Shown: positions 1 through 7,894 of the stretch, piece by piece
How positions within the stretch are numbered: position 1 is the first letter of the stretch
Layout: every line of letters begins with the position of its first letter
Program-made: the position numbers and the translations under genes
Source of the DNA: Alteromonas lipotrueae
GTDB taxonomy: Bacteria > Pseudomonadota > Gammaproteobacteria > Enterobacterales > Alteromonadaceae
Reading direction: 5' to 3'
DNA: 64,000 bases
Assembly (NCBI RefSeq): GCF_019249215.1
Contig: NZ_JAESDI010000009.1
Span: 186,001 to 250,000 of the forward strand
Notes under the pieces: generated by a model
The model's input: only the letters and a program-made list of their open reading frames with translations
Told to the model about the DNA's origin: nothing
The model's database searches: none

Positions 1-592
1 TCATGGTGCAACGCAATCCTATTCGATTTGTATTATGCTTCTTCGCGCTACCTTTCACCCTGCCCTTTTTGATACTGAATAAAACAAAGTTTATTGGTTT
101 CTCTGTGCTTCTGTGGCTAGTTACGTGTGGCATGTCTCCTAAAAAGGTAGCTAAATTACGCAAGCGCTTTATTAACAGGTATTTGGAAAATAACGCTACC
201 GTCCTATATAAAAACGCGATTGAAAAGTTAATTTCACATACCCAAAATAATGACACAGTAGTAATTGTCAGTGGTGCATCAGAGTGGATGGTTAAGCGTA
301 TTATTGCAAAGCTCTGTATTCCAAAGCTGGAGGTCGCTTGCTCTGAAGAAAGTCGGCTCGCTGGAGGTATGGTCAGCAAGTTTCATTGTTATTCAACTAA
401 TAAAGTTGAACGCATAAAATGCGCTATAACCTTGAAGAATATGAAACAATTATAGGTTACTCAGACAGTTCAATTGATATCCCCCTTTTACGCCTTTGCA
501 ATCAACAAATCATAGTTAATCCAAAGCCGTACTGCAGTACGAAGCTGACTAAATCTTTTGAAAAATCGATGAAAATAGTGAAGTGGGTATAG
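1..592 (+). pseudogene. HAD-IB (phosphoserine phosphatase-like) hydrolase, 5'-truncated by window and frameshifted
   Basis: The readable frame from position 3 to 455 resembles the middle of a HAD subfamily IB phosphatase: a helical cap region (RNPIRFVLCFF...), then VVIVSGASEWM (HAD motif II region) and NKVERIK (motif III lysine). The DxDGT nucleophile motif would lie left of the window. The reading frame stops at 455. The family's last motif, GYSDSSIDIPLL, followed by VNPKP, is found in another frame beginning at about 419 and ending at a TAG at 590-592. The two frames join at a run of A residues (416-419), so one missing A would restore a single protein. It is therefore either a real frameshift pseudogene or a sequence error in a homopolymer. 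No slippery heptamer of the usual kind is visible. The family assignment is good; the substrate is unknown. Confidence 0.65.
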
Positions 593-695
593 CGACGCAA
601 ACAGCGAAGTAAAGTCCGAAGAAAAGGTTCGTAAAGAGGGTTCGTAGAGAGGGACCGAGTACTTTAAAAACTTATAATGTACTCGGCGCCATTAT

Positions 696-2105
696 TTAAG
701 GAACAATATTCTGATTGACCCTAAATAGATTATTGGGGTCGATATGCTGCTTAATTCTCTTTAACCTTTCAAAATTAGCTCCGTAAGCATGTGCAATACT
801 GTCTTCATCACCTTCAGGAATAAAGTTTACGTAAACACTCCCCATAGCGTGTGGCGTTAAATTGCTATGCAGTTGACGAGCCCAATTTCGACATAGTTCG
901 TCATCTGAGGCTTTTTGCCAACGGGTATGAATATTTACAGTAAAGTGGGTTTGTCGATTGATCCAAGGCGTACCTTCTGGCGCAACGTTCGCCATAGCGC
1001 CTCCAAGGTGAGCAATAAAGATTTCACATTCATCGCTAGGTAATGTCTCAACAGCCTTTTCTATTTCTGTTACAACATCATTATCAACGTCCTGCAAATC
1101 AAGGCTTTTCCAATAGTTTCTCGCGCCTTCGGTAAGCAAGGGGTCGAAGGCGGCTTGCCAAGATGTAAAAGGCATGGGGCCCACCGCTTCTGCAATGGGG
1201 TGGCCTATTTTTCTTAAACCTGCAGTGGCGTTCTGCCCATCGTTTATATCCCCTACATAACACATGGCCATTATTAGTATTTTCTTCCCGTGCCATTTTT
1301 CTGGAATAAAAGGTAGCGGCGGCGCTTTACGCATTACTATCCAGCAGGTTAATTCTTCTGGCGCTGTATTTATAAAAGTTTGATACTGCGTGAGTACGTT
1401 TTTAGCATCAGAGAAAGGATGAATAACCATACCGGCCAATACCTCTGGCCCAGCTTGATGTAGGGTAAACTCGAACTCTGTCACCACACCGAAATTGCCA
1501 CCTCCGCCGCGGACGGCCCAAAATATATCGACATTTTGTTGCGCATTCGCTTTTATAATTTCGCCCGCTGCTGTCACCATAGAAACACCAATCAGACTAT
1601 CAATAGTTAAGCCAAATTTACGCGTAGTCCACCCAAATCCTCCACCTAGCGTTAACCCCGCAATTCCAGTTGTTGAGTTTATGCCCGTAGGCACCACCAA
1701 ACCATGTTGCTGAGTTACATGGTCGATATCTGCCAAGGTAGCGCCAGGGGCGACTTTAACGGTATTTTCACCAAGGTTCATGGTCACTGCTTGCATACTA
1801 CTAAAATCGATGACTAACCCGTCATCTACTAGGGCTTTACCAGCGATATTATGTCCGCCAGACTTGACTGCCAATAGAATATTATGAGCGCGGGCAAAAT
1901 TTACTGCGTTAACTACGTCTTTTTGATTGCTAACCCGCACAATTAAACCGGGAAACTTATCAATCATGCCATTCCATATCGTCCGTGCTTCATCAAAGCT
2001 CTCTGCATCGGGCATAATAATTTCCCCTGTAAGCGCATCTATCACTTTGCTCTTTTCTACTTCAATAGTGCTGCCGTCCATCTTTTTAAAACTAAGCAAA
2101 TTCAT
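696..2105 (-). CDS. FAD-linked oxidase, BBE (berberine bridge-like) family
   Basis: A 469-residue flavoprotein of the PCMH/VAO fold. The N-terminal half carries the FAD-binding domain with KSGGHNIAG (about residue 80; the histidine is the usual site of covalent 8-alpha-histidyl FAD attachment), GATLADID, and the glycine-rich GLTLGGGFGW followed by RGGGGNFGVVTEFEF. The C-terminus (ANFERLKRIKQHIDPNNLF) is the BBE domain that closes the substrate pocket. No signal peptide is seen, so it is probably cytoplasmic. Such enzymes oxidise alcohols, sugars or aromatic compounds with O2 as acceptor; the substrate cannot be read from the sequence. It is transcribed divergently from the AraC-type regulator at 2394, which is the likely controller. 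Confidence 0.85.
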   Translation of the reverse strand: MNLLSFKKMDGSTIEVEKSKVIDALTGEIIMPDAESFDEARTIWNGMIDKFPGLIVRVSNQKDVVNAVNFARAHNILLAVKSGGHNIAGKALVDDGLVIDFSSMQAVTMNLGENTVKVAPGATLADIDHVTQQHGLVVPTGINSTTGIAGLTLGGGFGWTTRKFGLTIDSLIGVSMVTAAGEIIKANAQQNVDIFWAVRGGGGNFGVVTEFEFTLHQAGPEVLAGMVIHPFSDAKNVLTQYQTFINTAPEELTCWIVMRKAPPLPFIPEKWHGKKILIMAMCYVGDINDGQNATAGLRKIGHPIAEAVGPMPFTSWQAAFDPLLTEGARNYWKSLDLQDVDNDVVTEIEKAVETLPSDECEIFIAHLGGAMANVAPEGTPWINRQTHFTVNIHTRWQKASDDELCRNWARQLHSNLTPHAMGSVYVNFIPEGDEDSIAHAYGANFERLKRIKQHIDPNNLFRVNQNIVP

Positions 2106-2393
2106 TGTTTATTCCTATTAGTTGTCGTAATAATTCCTTGAATAATAACTTTGCGGCTTTTGCATCTTACCTATTAGCACCTGTTAACTTTGCGCTGTAA
2201 AAGCGCAATGACTTATTTAACTAAACGAAAAACCTGCCTAATCATGTTCTCCTGAACACAAAAGGGTAATAGCCAATTCACCTTAATTTATATCCAATCG
2301 TCCAAAAAATAGGCTAATCTATCCCTAGTGTCTTCCCATTCTCGTCAGTAAACCACTATTTTCAGCAGTATGTGCCCACGAAGGAAGCGATAA

Positions 2394-3374
2394 ATGGATG
2401 TATTAACTGATGTGCTAAACAGTCTACACATTCAAGGTGCACTTTATTTTGAAGTGGAAGCAGGACAGCCATGGGTATTGGTTAACCCTCCCATGAACTC
2501 GATAGGATCGTACATGTTGCCAGATGTTGAACATGTTATACCCTTTCACATAATGCTTAGTGGAGAAGGCTGGGCTAAATCAGTTAGTGATTCTTCTCCA
2601 CCAGTAAAACTTGAAACTGGTGACGTAGTGATGTTTCCAATGGGCACTAGCCATTCCTTAACCTCAAACATTGATAGTTGGGAAGGCCAGCCAGTTGACA
2701 CTAGTTTTTATCAACAAACTGCCGCCAAAAAACAGCCATTTACTGCGGTTAAATTAGGTGAGGATGGCACGCGGTCATATTTGGTATGTGGGTATATAGG
2801 CTTTAATGCTAAACCATTAAATACAGTATTGAATACTTTGCCGAATATGTTGGTGGTTAAAGATCACATCAACAACGACGGATTAATGAAACAACTGCTA
2901 CTTTCTACTTTACAAGAGATGCGAAAATCGAATGAACGAGCGAAAAGCATTGTTACAAAGTTAACTGAATTAATATTTACTTTAGCACTAAGGCAACATA
3001 TGGAGAGTCATTCAGACCTTGATAAACAAAGCTGGTTATCGGCGATACAAGATCCATGTATTGGAAAAGCACTGGTATTAATTCATCAAGCGCCATTTAA
3101 TAAGTGGACACTCGCCGCACTGGCAAATAAATGCGCTATGTCTCGCTCGTCCCTGGCAAAACGTTTTAATCTTTACGTTGGGCAGCCACCAATGCAATAC
3201 ATCAATAGTTGGAGAATGCATTTAGCTTCACGGCTTCTTACCGATGGAATGAGTATATTACAAGTAACTGAACACGTGGGCTACAGTTCTGAATCTGCCT
3301 TTCAAAAATCTTTCAAACGCTACGTTGGCTGCACTGCTGGGGAATGGCGAACTAAATATAACAAAGCAAGTTAA
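2394..3374 (+). CDS. AraC family regulator with N-terminal cupin domain
   Basis: A 326-residue regulator. Residues about 1-190 match the cupin-type sensor of the 'cupin_6' AraC group (VLVNPPMNSIGSYMLPD; HIMLSGEGWA; LETGDVVMFPMGTSHSL). The C-terminal ~100 residues carry two helix-turn-helix motifs of the AraC/XylS type (WTLAALANKCAMSRSSLAKRF and ILQVTEHVGYSSESAFQKSFKR). The 288-bp gap to the divergent FAD oxidase probably contains both promoters, so the oxidase is the obvious target; this is inference from layout. The ATG is preceded by an AAGGAAGCG ribosome-binding site. Confidence 0.88.
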   Translation: MDVLTDVLNSLHIQGALYFEVEAGQPWVLVNPPMNSIGSYMLPDVEHVIPFHIMLSGEGWAKSVSDSSPPVKLETGDVVMFPMGTSHSLTSNIDSWEGQPVDTSFYQQTAAKKQPFTAVKLGEDGTRSYLVCGYIGFNAKPLNTVLNTLPNMLVVKDHINNDGLMKQLLLSTLQEMRKSNERAKSIVTKLTELIFTLALRQHMESHSDLDKQSWLSAIQDPCIGKALVLIHQAPFNKWTLAALANKCAMSRSSLAKRFNLYVGQPPMQYINSWRMHLASRLLTDGMSILQVTEHVGYSSESAFQKSFKRYVGCTAGEWRTKYNKAS

Positions 3375-3393
3375 ACAACACGACGTTAAATAA

Positions 3394-3426
3394 GAGTCAA
3401 AGTACCTTAATAATGTACCCTGCCCC
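3394..3426. repeat. Imperfect inverted repeat, REP-like
   Basis: Two 12-base arms (GAGTCAAAGTAC and GTACCCTGCCCC) flank a 9-base A/T-rich loop. Read on the minus strand, the arms pair through four Watson-Crick pairs next to the loop and several G-T wobbles further out, with one mismatch. The pattern resembles the short palindromes linked to Y1/RAYT-type transposases in related marine bacteria, though no transposase is present here. It lies 20 bases after the AraC regulator stop and could also act as a weak transcription end. Confidence 0.4.
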
Positions 3427-3830
3427 TGAGGGATCCCCACGAATTTAATTTCATGTACCTCCACCCCAGGCTTTGTCTACTAAGGAGCTGTACCACTTGA
3501 GCAAACTCTTAACACAATCAATAACTGCTTTTTGCCGAGTATTGTGTATCTTAAAGCTGACAAGCGATACGACTTTGTTCACAATAGTCAGGGCATTCAT
3601 GGTTATTAGGTCTCAGTGATGTTTGGCGATTGTTCTGATCACCAAACGAATTGAATGTTCCCTTCTTTTTTATCTCTCTGATTTCGTTATATTATTCGTG
3701 GTGATCCCTCCGACTCTGCCCCCATTCACTTGAAAAAAGCACAATCACAGATAACTAATGCTGACATAATGGGATCGATAAACGCCATGAACAAAGCAAT
3801 GGAATCACCCTAAAGCTGTTTCCCAAATAC
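3427..3830. other. Intergenic stretch without a convincing gene
   Basis: No recognisable gene lies between the AraC regulator and the metallophosphatase. The only open frame of note is on the minus strand at 3451-3600 (49 codons, MNALTIVNKVVSLVSFK...). It has no clear ribosome-binding site and no family match that I recognise. The segment may be debris, together with the inverted repeat at its left end. Confidence 0.4.
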
Positions 3831-5102
3831 TTATAAAACTATTCTTTCGCCAGTTTCAGTAAGCCGATAAAAGTTACCCTTTTCAATCAGTAAAGCCTCA
3901 GAATGTTTTGTTGGAAAGCTTCCTCGATAATCATTGGGGTGCTTCACGTCTATAGCAAACACGCGGCCATTAAATTGCTTATTTACCTTAAACTGCAAGG
4001 TATGGCCCACCGTTATTGAGCGAGCATCAAATTTATCTAATGTTTGCTGTATAGATGTATTGCTGGCGTCACCTTTGAAATACCCTCGATACCACGCCAG
4101 TCCAGTCTCGGTTGAAATTAACGATTCAGTTGCCTTGTCAGCCACGCCTGGGAAATACATTTGTCGGTAATAAGCTTTAGACCTGTTGTTTATCTGTTGC
4201 AAACTTAAATCAAGGTTCGCGATATCTTCATGAATACCGCCATGTACAAACAAATGGCCATTAATTTTTTCAATGGTATTTTTACTGGCAAGCCAGCGCC
4301 CTATGTACGAATTGTGGCTGAATAAATCGGCTTGGCTTTTGCCAATTAAGCCCGCAATGGGGATATACTTATTGGCCGCCGATTTAAAATTGCCTTGAAG
4401 GTTTTTAAGCTCGTGATTGCCAATAATATAATGCACCACCCCTCCCGCTTTTTGGGCTTCTTGTTCTAGCTTATAAATGAACCAAAGCAATTGGGTAGTA
4501 GAAAATCCTCTGTCTACCATGTCGCCCACTAGCACTAAATGGCCTTCACCAAATTGCCATTCAAGGTTTTCATTTATAACGTTATGGGTAATAAGGAAAT
4601 CACGAAAGGTTTTATAATTCCCTTCTAAGTCGGACATTGCCAAAATAGGCGCAGTGCTTTCATACACCGACGGCGTTTTGGTATTCAATGTGTTCAATGG
4701 CTTTAAATTGAAGGTAAACGTGGCATCTTCTAAAGCAAAATATACCTCAAGGGGCACTGCTGTTTGGTCTGTTAAAGGCACGTAGCGTTTTTCAATGAAG
4801 AAGTTTTCTTCTCGGCTTCCGCGGATGTAATTAATTTCAACGCCAATACCTTGAAGATTAGTACCTACAATATCTGCACCTACATTATCAGAGCCTGTAT
4901 CATCAGTGCTTATCTGTGTTTCATCGTTAAAAAATACAAAGGGCCCTTCCCCGCCTACTTTATAAGCCAATGGAGCGTCGCCGATATCGATAGAGCCATG
5001 CTGGCTTATTAAGACACCCACACCAACAATAGCCAACACAAAAGAAACAAGTAGAAAATGCCCGACTGATTTCGCTATACGTTTCGCTGCGCGCTTAAGC
5101 AT
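3831..5102 (-). CDS. Membrane-anchored metallophosphoesterase (PPP/Shewanella-like phosphatase type)
   Basis: A 423-residue protein with an N-terminal membrane anchor (about residues 14-33) and a calcineurin-like phosphoesterase domain in the second half. Metal-ligand motifs are visible in order: SDLEGN (about 157-162), GDMVDRG (193-199), GNHE (228-231), then FVHGGIH and VGHT. It probably hydrolyses phosphoprotein or other phosphoesters at the outer face of the inner membrane. The chosen ATG (5102) overlaps the last eight bases of the upstream HAAS gene; a TTG further upstream (5120) would add six residues and is less likely. The overlap means translational coupling with the PadR-HAAS unit. 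The mature region between the anchor and the catalytic domain (~120 residues) has no known domain. Confidence 0.8.
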   Translation of the reverse strand: MLKRAAKRIAKSVGHFLLVSFVLAIVGVGVLISQHGSIDIGDAPLAYKVGGEGPFVFFNDETQISTDDTGSDNVGADIVGTNLQGIGVEINYIRGSREENFFIEKRYVPLTDQTAVPLEVYFALEDATFTFNLKPLNTLNTKTPSVYESTAPILAMSDLEGNYKTFRDFLITHNVINENLEWQFGEGHLVLVGDMVDRGFSTTQLLWFIYKLEQEAQKAGGVVHYIIGNHELKNLQGNFKSAANKYIPIAGLIGKSQADLFSHNSYIGRWLASKNTIEKINGHLFVHGGIHEDIANLDLSLQQINNRSKAYYRQMYFPGVADKATESLISTETGLAWYRGYFKGDASNTSIQQTLDKFDARSITVGHTLQFKVNKQFNGRVFAIDVKHPNDYRGSFPTKHSEALLIEKGNFYRLTETGERIVL

Positions 5103-5673
5103 ACTGATAGCCAACAGCAAACCGTTTAAGCAAAGCCAGAATGCGATAGGTTAATAGGCTAATCGCGTAGGCACTTACCAAGGCAACCGGCGTTATCCAT
5201 AAGCCTGTAATAGTAGCGTCGCTATTTGCCAATATAGGGTTACTTAAAAAGCCAACAGCAACTGAATTTCCCTCAGCTTCTACCCAAAAGGCAATGCCGT
5301 TGGGCAGCAATAAGTTTGCAAATGCCAATACGATTAGTGCCAAACCCGTACCATAACCAAAAGCCAACATGCCCCAATACAAAGTTTTAGACAGGCCTTT
5401 AGTGACCGACGTTAAAGGCCGAAACCCTTTTGGTGGGGGTGTACCTTGTTGAATATGACTCACGTAATTTTCGGCCAGTACTCTTGGCGCACCAAGCCCA
5501 GCCAAGATGCTTTCAATATTGGCTTCTTTTCCTGCCATTTCCTGTTGATCGATAACATCATAAATATGAGATTCAATTTCTTGAATGACTTCTGCTGCAT
5601 CTTCAGAACTTAACGAGGCCAAGTAACGACTAAAGCTTTTCAGGTAGTTGCTAATTTGTTCCCTTCCACTCAT
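5095..5673 (-). CDS. HAAS-domain membrane protein (DUF1700-like)
   Basis: 192 residues. The N-terminal ~80 residues form a helical HAAS-type domain (LKSFSRYLASLSSEDAAEVI, IESILAGLGAPRVLAENYV), which typically accompanies PadR regulators. At least two hydrophobic helices follow (about 100-122 and 155-178). These proteins are thought to be the membrane partner or target of the cognate PadR repressor. The gene starts four bases after the PadR stop and ends inside the start of the metallophosphatase gene, so the three form one operon. Confidence 0.75.
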   Translation of the reverse strand: MSGREQISNYLKSFSRYLASLSSEDAAEVIQEIESHIYDVIDQQEMAGKEANIESILAGLGAPRVLAENYVSHIQQGTPPPKGFRPLTSVTKGLSKTLYWGMLAFGYGTGLALIVLAFANLLLPNGIAFWVEAEGNSVAVGFLSNPILANSDATITGLWITPVALVSAYAISLLTYRILALLKRFAVGYQYA

Positions 5674-5677
5674 TTCA

Positions 5678-6082
5678 TTATCCTTTTCTTTTTCCAGTTT
5701 CTGTCACACTGTCTGCACCGTTACCTTCGCCGATAGCTGTATCTGCTAGCAGCGATTCCATATCGACTACCGAACGCTTCCAGCGTGCGCGCAGAATATG
5801 TAACCGTTCAAGACCACTTTCGGTAAGCGAGTAATATTTTCGTGGGCGTACTTCACCCTCTTGATGCCATTTTGCATTCAGTACCCCTTCGCGCTTCAAC
5901 CTATCGAGTAATGGGTAAAGCGTGCCTTCACTAATCACCATGGTTTCAAAACTATGCAGGTAATTAAGTATCGCCAGCCCGTATTTTTCTTCGCTCGCGA
6001 CCGCGGCAAGTATGGCCAACTCTAAGGTGCCTTTTCGAAGTTGCGCATCCCACTTCGCGCTTTGATTTGAAGCTTCTGTCAT
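5678..6082 (-). CDS. PadR family transcriptional regulator
   Basis: 134 residues with the PadR winged-helix signature: LRKGTLELAILAAVASEEKYGLAI, then SEGTLYPLLDRLKREGVL and the beta-wing RKYYSLTESG. First gene of the PadR-HAAS-phosphatase operon and probably its autorepressor. An A/T-rich stretch containing a near-palindromic TACTATGTAATACATAGTA lies just upstream (about 6109-6127). This is the kind of inverted repeat PadR dimers bind and is a candidate operator. Confidence 0.87.
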   Translation of the reverse strand: MTEASNQSAKWDAQLRKGTLELAILAAVASEEKYGLAILNYLHSFETMVISEGTLYPLLDRLKREGVLNAKWHQEGEVRPRKYYSLTESGLERLHILRARWKRSVVDMESLLADTAIGEGNGADSVTETGKRKG

Positions 6083-6108
6083 GACCTTCCAGCTAGGTTA
6101 AGCTTATT

Positions 6109-6127
6109 ACTATGTAATACATAGTAT
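6109..6127. promoter_or_regulatory. Candidate PadR operator (palindrome)
   Basis: TACTATGTAATACATAGTA is a near-perfect dyad (TACTATGTA / TACATAGTA around a central A) 27 bases upstream of the PadR start codon. Dyads of this size in PadR promoters are usual autoregulatory sites. Seen directly in the sequence; binding is inferred. Confidence 0.55.
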
Positions 6128-6298
6128 AATTTATAGCATAGTGATTAAGCAAAATACACTTTTCTCTTTTAGCGGAGCGTTTTGGTGGTTTTGATCAATT
6201 AGCGAAGTACGCTAATCTACTTTGTTGTTTAGTTTGTATTTAATTTGGGGGAATTAGGGGGTAATCTGGATTTATTCACCAAAGGAAAATGTGCCCAC

Positions 6299-6628
6299 AT
6301 GGAATATCTCTATTTAGTAGCATTGCTTATATTTCTGTTTACTTTTTTTATGTTCCGCTCACCACGCCTAAATAATCCGGAGCATCTATTGCAAGACGTT
6401 GGTGATGAAGTGTTAATTCTTCATACTCCCTTGGCAAGACTGTGGCCGTCTCAGGGTAAGCGAATTAATAAACAAAGCGCAGCGCGTATTCAACATGCCG
6501 ACAACATTATTACGGTATTTAATCATAGTTCAAATGCCATCGATATCACCCTATCACAAAGACATACTGCTCTTGTGTTTGACCGAGCTTGCCTGTTATT
6601 TCCAAATGCTGAGAGAGTCTCTATTTAG
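6299..6628 (+). CDS. Small membrane protein of unknown function
   Basis: A 109-residue protein beginning MEYLYLVALLIFLFTFFMF, which forms one N-terminal membrane helix. A soluble part with no recognised domain follows (DVGDEVLILHTPLARLWP; HADNIITVFNHSSNAIDITL). The ATG at 6299 is preferred over an upstream TTG at 6245 because it puts the helix at the N-terminus and has AAAGGAAA upstream. Same strand as the MreB-like gene 121 bases downstream; a link is possible but unproven. I do not recognise the family. Confidence 0.5.
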   Translation: MEYLYLVALLIFLFTFFMFRSPRLNNPEHLLQDVGDEVLILHTPLARLWPSQGKRINKQSAARIQHADNIITVFNHSSNAIDITLSQRHTALVFDRACLLFPNAERVSI

Positions 6629-6749
6629 TGGTTATCAACTATATTTTGTCGTTCCCAACGTCAGTGACACAAACACTTGTAGAGATATAGAATAAAACTA
6701 TTATAAAAATTGAAATCTACCCTGCCCCACCCATGCTAAGGAAATTAAG

Positions 6750-7343
6750 ATGCTGTCAAATTTACGTTCTAGATTTGCACCGATCATGTACATGCAAATT
6801 TGGGAGCATCGATTAAAAGTCACTGATACCGCAAAGCGCACGTCCTTTGATGATTACCCCGTTGTAGTCATAAAGACGACCGACAAAGGTCAGAAACTAA
6901 TATCGGGAATTGGTAAAGAAGCGAGTAAAAATCTTCAACAGGATGAAATTGCCGTAAACCCTTTCTCACACCCCAGAGTACTTTTTTCTGATTTCTATGT
7001 AGGCGAAAAGCTACTACAACACGCTTTTAAGCACTTAAGTACTAACCAAATATTACGGCCCAGACCTAAGGTCATTATCCATCCTATGGAAAAAACCGAA
7101 GGTGGTCTCACTATGATTGAAAAGCGAGCTTTTAAAGAGTTAGCTATTGGTGCAGGCGCAATAGCAGTAAAGATTCATTCTGGCTCCCCGTTAAATTTTG
7201 AAACAGTAAATTTTGATGAACTTGAAGATGACGATAAGCTTACAATTCAAAATATTTCACCGGCTTCAACGTCGGCTAGCTATGGTATCTTTGCCATTTA
7301 TCTTGCAATATTAATCTTAGCTGTTTGGTACTTAGGCAAGTAA
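6750..7343 (+). CDS. MreB-like one-lobe protein with C-terminal membrane helix
   Basis: 197 residues. Residues ~1-150 align with the N-terminal lobe of MreB: compare NPFSHPRVLFSDFYVGEKLL with MreB's 'IRPMKDGVIADFFVTEKML', LRPRPKVIIHP with 'MRPSPRVLVCVP', and IEKRAFKELAIGAGAIAV with 'VERRAIRESAQGAGAREV'. The second lobe is absent and the phosphate loop DLGTANT is not conserved (MQIWEHRLKVTD stands in its place), so ATP binding and polymerisation are doubtful. The C-terminus (ASYGIFAIYLAILILAVWYLGK) is a membrane helix. Short MreB-like proteins without lobe II occur in several proteobacteria and are uncharacterised as far as I know. The ATG is preceded by AAGGAAATTAAG. Function unknown; membrane or cell-shape association is inference. 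Confidence 0.65.
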   Translation: MLSNLRSRFAPIMYMQIWEHRLKVTDTAKRTSFDDYPVVVIKTTDKGQKLISGIGKEASKNLQQDEIAVNPFSHPRVLFSDFYVGEKLLQHAFKHLSTNQILRPRPKVIIHPMEKTEGGLTMIEKRAFKELAIGAGAIAVKIHSGSPLNFETVNFDELEDDDKLTIQNISPASTSASYGIFAIYLAILILAVWYLGK

Positions 7344-7403
7344 AACAGTTTGAAAGGCCTTGAGTATTAAAATGTCTGAATATTTAGATACATCGAAAAT
7401 TAG

Positions 7404-7571
7404 AAAGGAACGCTAGCCCATGAATTAGTGCATGTGCGGCAGATAGAAAATGCCAGCTTAGATAAAATAATAACGCAGCATTATTCTGATTTAGCAGCGT
7501 ACGGTTACGATAATGCGCCGTTAGAAGTAGAAGCTTTTGAAGCGAATAAAAAATATAGCGCCGACTGGTAG
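7404..7571 (+). pseudogene. Remnant of a small HELVH-type metalloprotease-like gene
   Basis: The frame ending at the TAG 7569-7571 reads TLAHELVHVRQIENASL..., continuing to ANKKYSADW. The HELVH motif with following HVRQ resembles the DUF4157-type or related small zinc-binding proteins. A TAG sits in the same frame a few codons upstream (7401-7403), and no start codon with a ribosome-binding site precedes the motif, so the N-terminal part is missing. It is probably the decayed end of a gene lost by deletion. Confidence 0.5.
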
Positions 7572-7600
7572 TAATAGGGTTAGTGTAAGTTCGGTGTCAT

Positions 7601-7791
7601 CGTCTACGTCATTTTGCTATTTAAAGAGGCATGTTTTCATTATTACCGTTATCAGCAAAACAAATGCAGTTACTACAAGGTGAGTTCGTTATTTACGGCA
7701 TGCCAAACGGTAGAATTAATATTGCAGGCTTAAGAAGTCGGAAATACCCATTCTAGCCGCTGCCATCATGTCGAAAATTTCGCGAAAATGA
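7601..7791 (+). pseudogene. Remnant of an aromatic/aspartate aminotransferase C-terminus
   Basis: Position 7601 onward reads RLRHFAI, then a TAA (7622-7624), then RGMFSLLPLSAKQMQLLQ, GEFVIYGMPNGRINIAGLRS. This is the C-terminal segment of AspC/TyrB-type class I aminotransferases (family pattern RGMFSF...GRINVAGL). A frameshift follows near 7740; the ending EIPILAAAIMSKISRK and a TGA (7789-7791) appear in another frame. The in-frame stop, the frameshift and the missing upstream ~330 residues show a dead fragment. Confidence 0.75.
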
Positions 7792-7894
7792 TAAGCTTTA
7801 AAAAAACACCTAATAGGTTTTCAATTTTTAGCTATAGCAGCAAAAAAAAGGCACAACTATTTATACATTATATTGGGATAAAGGCGGCGCGAAT

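Noticed and set aside
410-425. Programmed -1 frameshifting in the HAD gene
   Set aside because: The site lacks a canonical X XXY YYZ heptamer and no downstream pseudoknot is obvious; a point deletion or error is simpler.
3258-3464. Minus-strand 68-codon ORF
   Set aside because: Antisense to the AraC helix-turn-helix region; starts within the intergenic debris.
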